Shown: piece after piece, positions 62,814 through 64,000 of the stretch
Numbering within the stretch: position 1 is the stretch's first letter
Layout of the letters: the number at the start of each line of letters is the position of its first letter
Assembly (NCBI RefSeq): GCF_029269745.1
Contig: NZ_JARJHT010000001.1
Coordinates: forward strand, 1 to 64,000
Origin: Polluticoccus soli
Lineage (GTDB): Bacteria > Bacteroidota > Bacteroidia > Chitinophagales > Chitinophagaceae
DNA length: 64,000 nt
Direction: 5' to 3'
Position numbers and translations under genes: made by a program
Notes under the pieces: generated by a model
What the model was told of the DNA's origin: nothing
What the model saw: only the letters and a program-made list of their open reading frames with translations
Database searches by the model: none

Positions 62814-63278
62814 ATGCTGACATACAGGCTGGCTACAACTGACGATATAGACCTGCTGGTTGACCTCAGGGTAGAATTTTTGAACGAGATATCTGGCCCC
62901 CACCCTGCAGAAACAGAGAACGAATTGCGCGGGTTGCTTATGGAATATTTTGAACATGCGGTCGTTGATGGCAGCTATGTTTGCTGGCTGGCATTCGACC
63001 ACGGCGCTGTAGCAGGCGTGGGCGCGATGGCCATATGGACCAAACCAGGTAACTATAAATGCCCCAACGGTAAGGTTGGATATGTAATGAACATGTACAC
63101 TCCACCTGCCCATCGCAGGCAGGGCATCTGCAGCGAACTGCTTCGTAAGCTGATAGCCACTGCACGCGAACAGGATATCACTATGCTGGAGATGCACGCC
63201 ACCATCGATGGCGAACCTGTGTACCGCAAGCAGCATTTCACAGAGCCTAAAAGTCCCTTTCTCGAATTGCCATTGTAG
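62814..63278 (+). CDS. GNAT-family acetyltransferase
   Basis: 154 aa. N-terminal LATTDDIDLLVDLRVEF and the acetyl-CoA loop PAHRRQGICSELLRKLI are typical of GNAT. The substrate is unknown. Confidence 0.92.
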   Translation: MLTYRLATTDDIDLLVDLRVEFLNEISGPHPAETENELRGLLMEYFEHAVVDGSYVCWLAFDHGAVAGVGAMAIWTKPGNYKCPNGKVGYVMNMYTPPAHRRQGICSELLRKLIATAREQDITMLEMHATIDGEPVYRKQHFTEPKSPFLELPL

Positions 63279-63304
63279 GTATAATTTGTTTCAGATATCC
63301 GGTC

Positions 63305-64000
63305 ATGATCGTTTACAGCATGTTGTTTGTCACCCTGCTTACCGCGTTCGCAAGTTTGCGAACGGTATGGCGGGCGTCTGCACGCTATCTTGGCGATAGC
63401 TGGCCGGCCTTGTTGCTGGGGCTGGCAACGGGCTGGTTTATTTACCTCTATGGTACCTGGGTGTACCTGTCGGTTTATCTGAAATACGTATTCGCGGCAT
63501 TGGTTTTCCTGACGCTCTTTATCGGAATGACCCGAAATAAACAAGACCACAGAAAACCGGGTGCGGGCAAAAAAGCTGCGAACATCTCCGGAGCTTCCCT
63601 ATTAATTCTTTTATGCATCCTGTATTACACAGGAATTAATGGTAAGCCCAGAACGGTTGCTTTGCAATTTCCCTTAAAGACCGGGAAGTACTTTATTCTG
63701 CAAGGCGGCAAAGGCCTTCCCGCAAACCTGTTTCATTACAGCTACCGCGGTGCCATCTACGCTATCGACATCGCACGACTGGACGAACGTGGCAACCGGG
63801 CAAAAAAGATATTCTCTAATCGGCTCGAAGACTATCACATCTTCAACGACACCGTTTACAGTCCCTGTGCGGGACGCATTGTAAACGTGCGCAACGATAA
63901 CCCTGACAATATACCCCCCCACCGCGAGCGTGGCCCCAGCAACCTGAATGCTGTTTTGATCGAGACGGACTCATTCTATGTTTTCATGGGACACTTCAGA
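63305..64000 (+). CDS. membrane protein with M23-peptidase-like domain (truncated at right edge)
   Basis: 232 codons are visible before the edge; the frame is open. Three hydrophobic segments fill ~1-120, then an extracytoplasmic part: RGAIYAIDIARLDERGN, DTVYSPCAGRIV and NLNAVLIETDSFYVFMGHFR recall the LytM/M23 fold (His/Asp metal site). The usual HxxG first-ligand is replaced by GAIYAID, so zinc binding is uncertain. Starts 27 bp after the GNAT gene; probably co-transcribed. Confidence 0.7.
   Translation, partial: MIVYSMLFVTLLTAFASLRTVWRASARYLGDSWPALLLGLATGWFIYLYGTWVYLSVYLKYVFAALVFLTLFIGMTRNKQDHRKPGAGKKAANISGASLLILLCILYYTGINGKPRTVALQFPLKTGKYFILQGGKGLPANLFHYSYRGAIYAIDIARLDERGNRAKKIFSNRLEDYHIFNDTVYSPCAGRIVNVRNDNPDNIPPHRERGPSNLNAVLIETDSFYVFMGHFR

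Overview
The window looks like a chromosomal segment of a Bacteroidota member, most likely family Chitinophagaceae. The evidence is the 5' end of a 16S rRNA gene on the left edge with Bacteroidota-type sequence, promoters of the TTG / TAnnTTTG class, lipoproteins with Ser/Cys lipoboxes, a carboxypeptidase-regulatory-like outer-membrane barrel protein, the ileS-DksA pair, OmpA-like and DUF4397 proteins, and weak or absent Shine-Dalgarno sites. Most of the window is ordinary chromosomal housekeeping and envelope coding sequence, with one clear accessory patch.

Layout. 1-860: start of an rrn operon read leftward, with a long leader and four tandem promoters, three of them carried on a ~127-bp tandem repeat. 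0.9-5.3 kb: lipoprotein, retropepsin-like protein lacking its catalytic Asp, large outer-membrane barrel protein. 5.3-10.0 kb (minus): ileS followed after 3 bp by a DksA-family protein with a long histone-H1-like basic tail. 10.1-14.0 kb: visibly AT-richer accessory patch with a frameshifted trypsin-like protease, a lipoprotein and a three-gene cassette (membrane-anchored OB-fold protein, AAA ATPase, HNH nuclease) resembling Septu anti-phage defence. 14-24 kb: small metabolic and stress proteins (RibD-C, OsmC, glyoxalase, HdeD, cupin, porin) interspersed with copies of a palindromic REP-like repeat. 24-35 kb: MFS transporter, nitrilase, beta-propeller lipoprotein, MpaB-type oxygenase, two tandem DEAD-box helicases. 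35-45 kb: second terminase-small-subunit-like protein, TPR membrane protein, alpha/beta hydrolase, di-haem cytochrome, RNA methyltransferase, lipid kinase, surE. 45-54 kb: PAP2 phosphatase, tRNA-Gly(CCC), HPF, DUF4397 lipoprotein, low-complexity BON protein, response regulator. 54-64 kb: TPR sensor histidine kinase, mtgA, double OmpA-domain protein, thioredoxin reductase-like enzyme and thioredoxin, rdgB-DUF2027-Smr operon, GNAT and a truncated M23-like gene at the right edge.

Connected units: ileS-DksA; OB-fold/ATPase/HNH; DUF2892-OsmC (4-bp overlap); tandem helicases plus lipoprotein; SRPBCC plus secreted protein (4-bp overlap); rdgB-DUF2027-Smr (4-bp overlaps); TrxR-like plus thioredoxin. 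Three genes (10.4, 16.95 and 61.4 kb) look broken by single-base shifts. Either they are decaying or the assembly carries residual indel errors; raw-read checking would tell. Three proteins shorter than 60 aa were found by translating intergenic DNA by hand. All family names are from reading the protein sequence, not from a database search.
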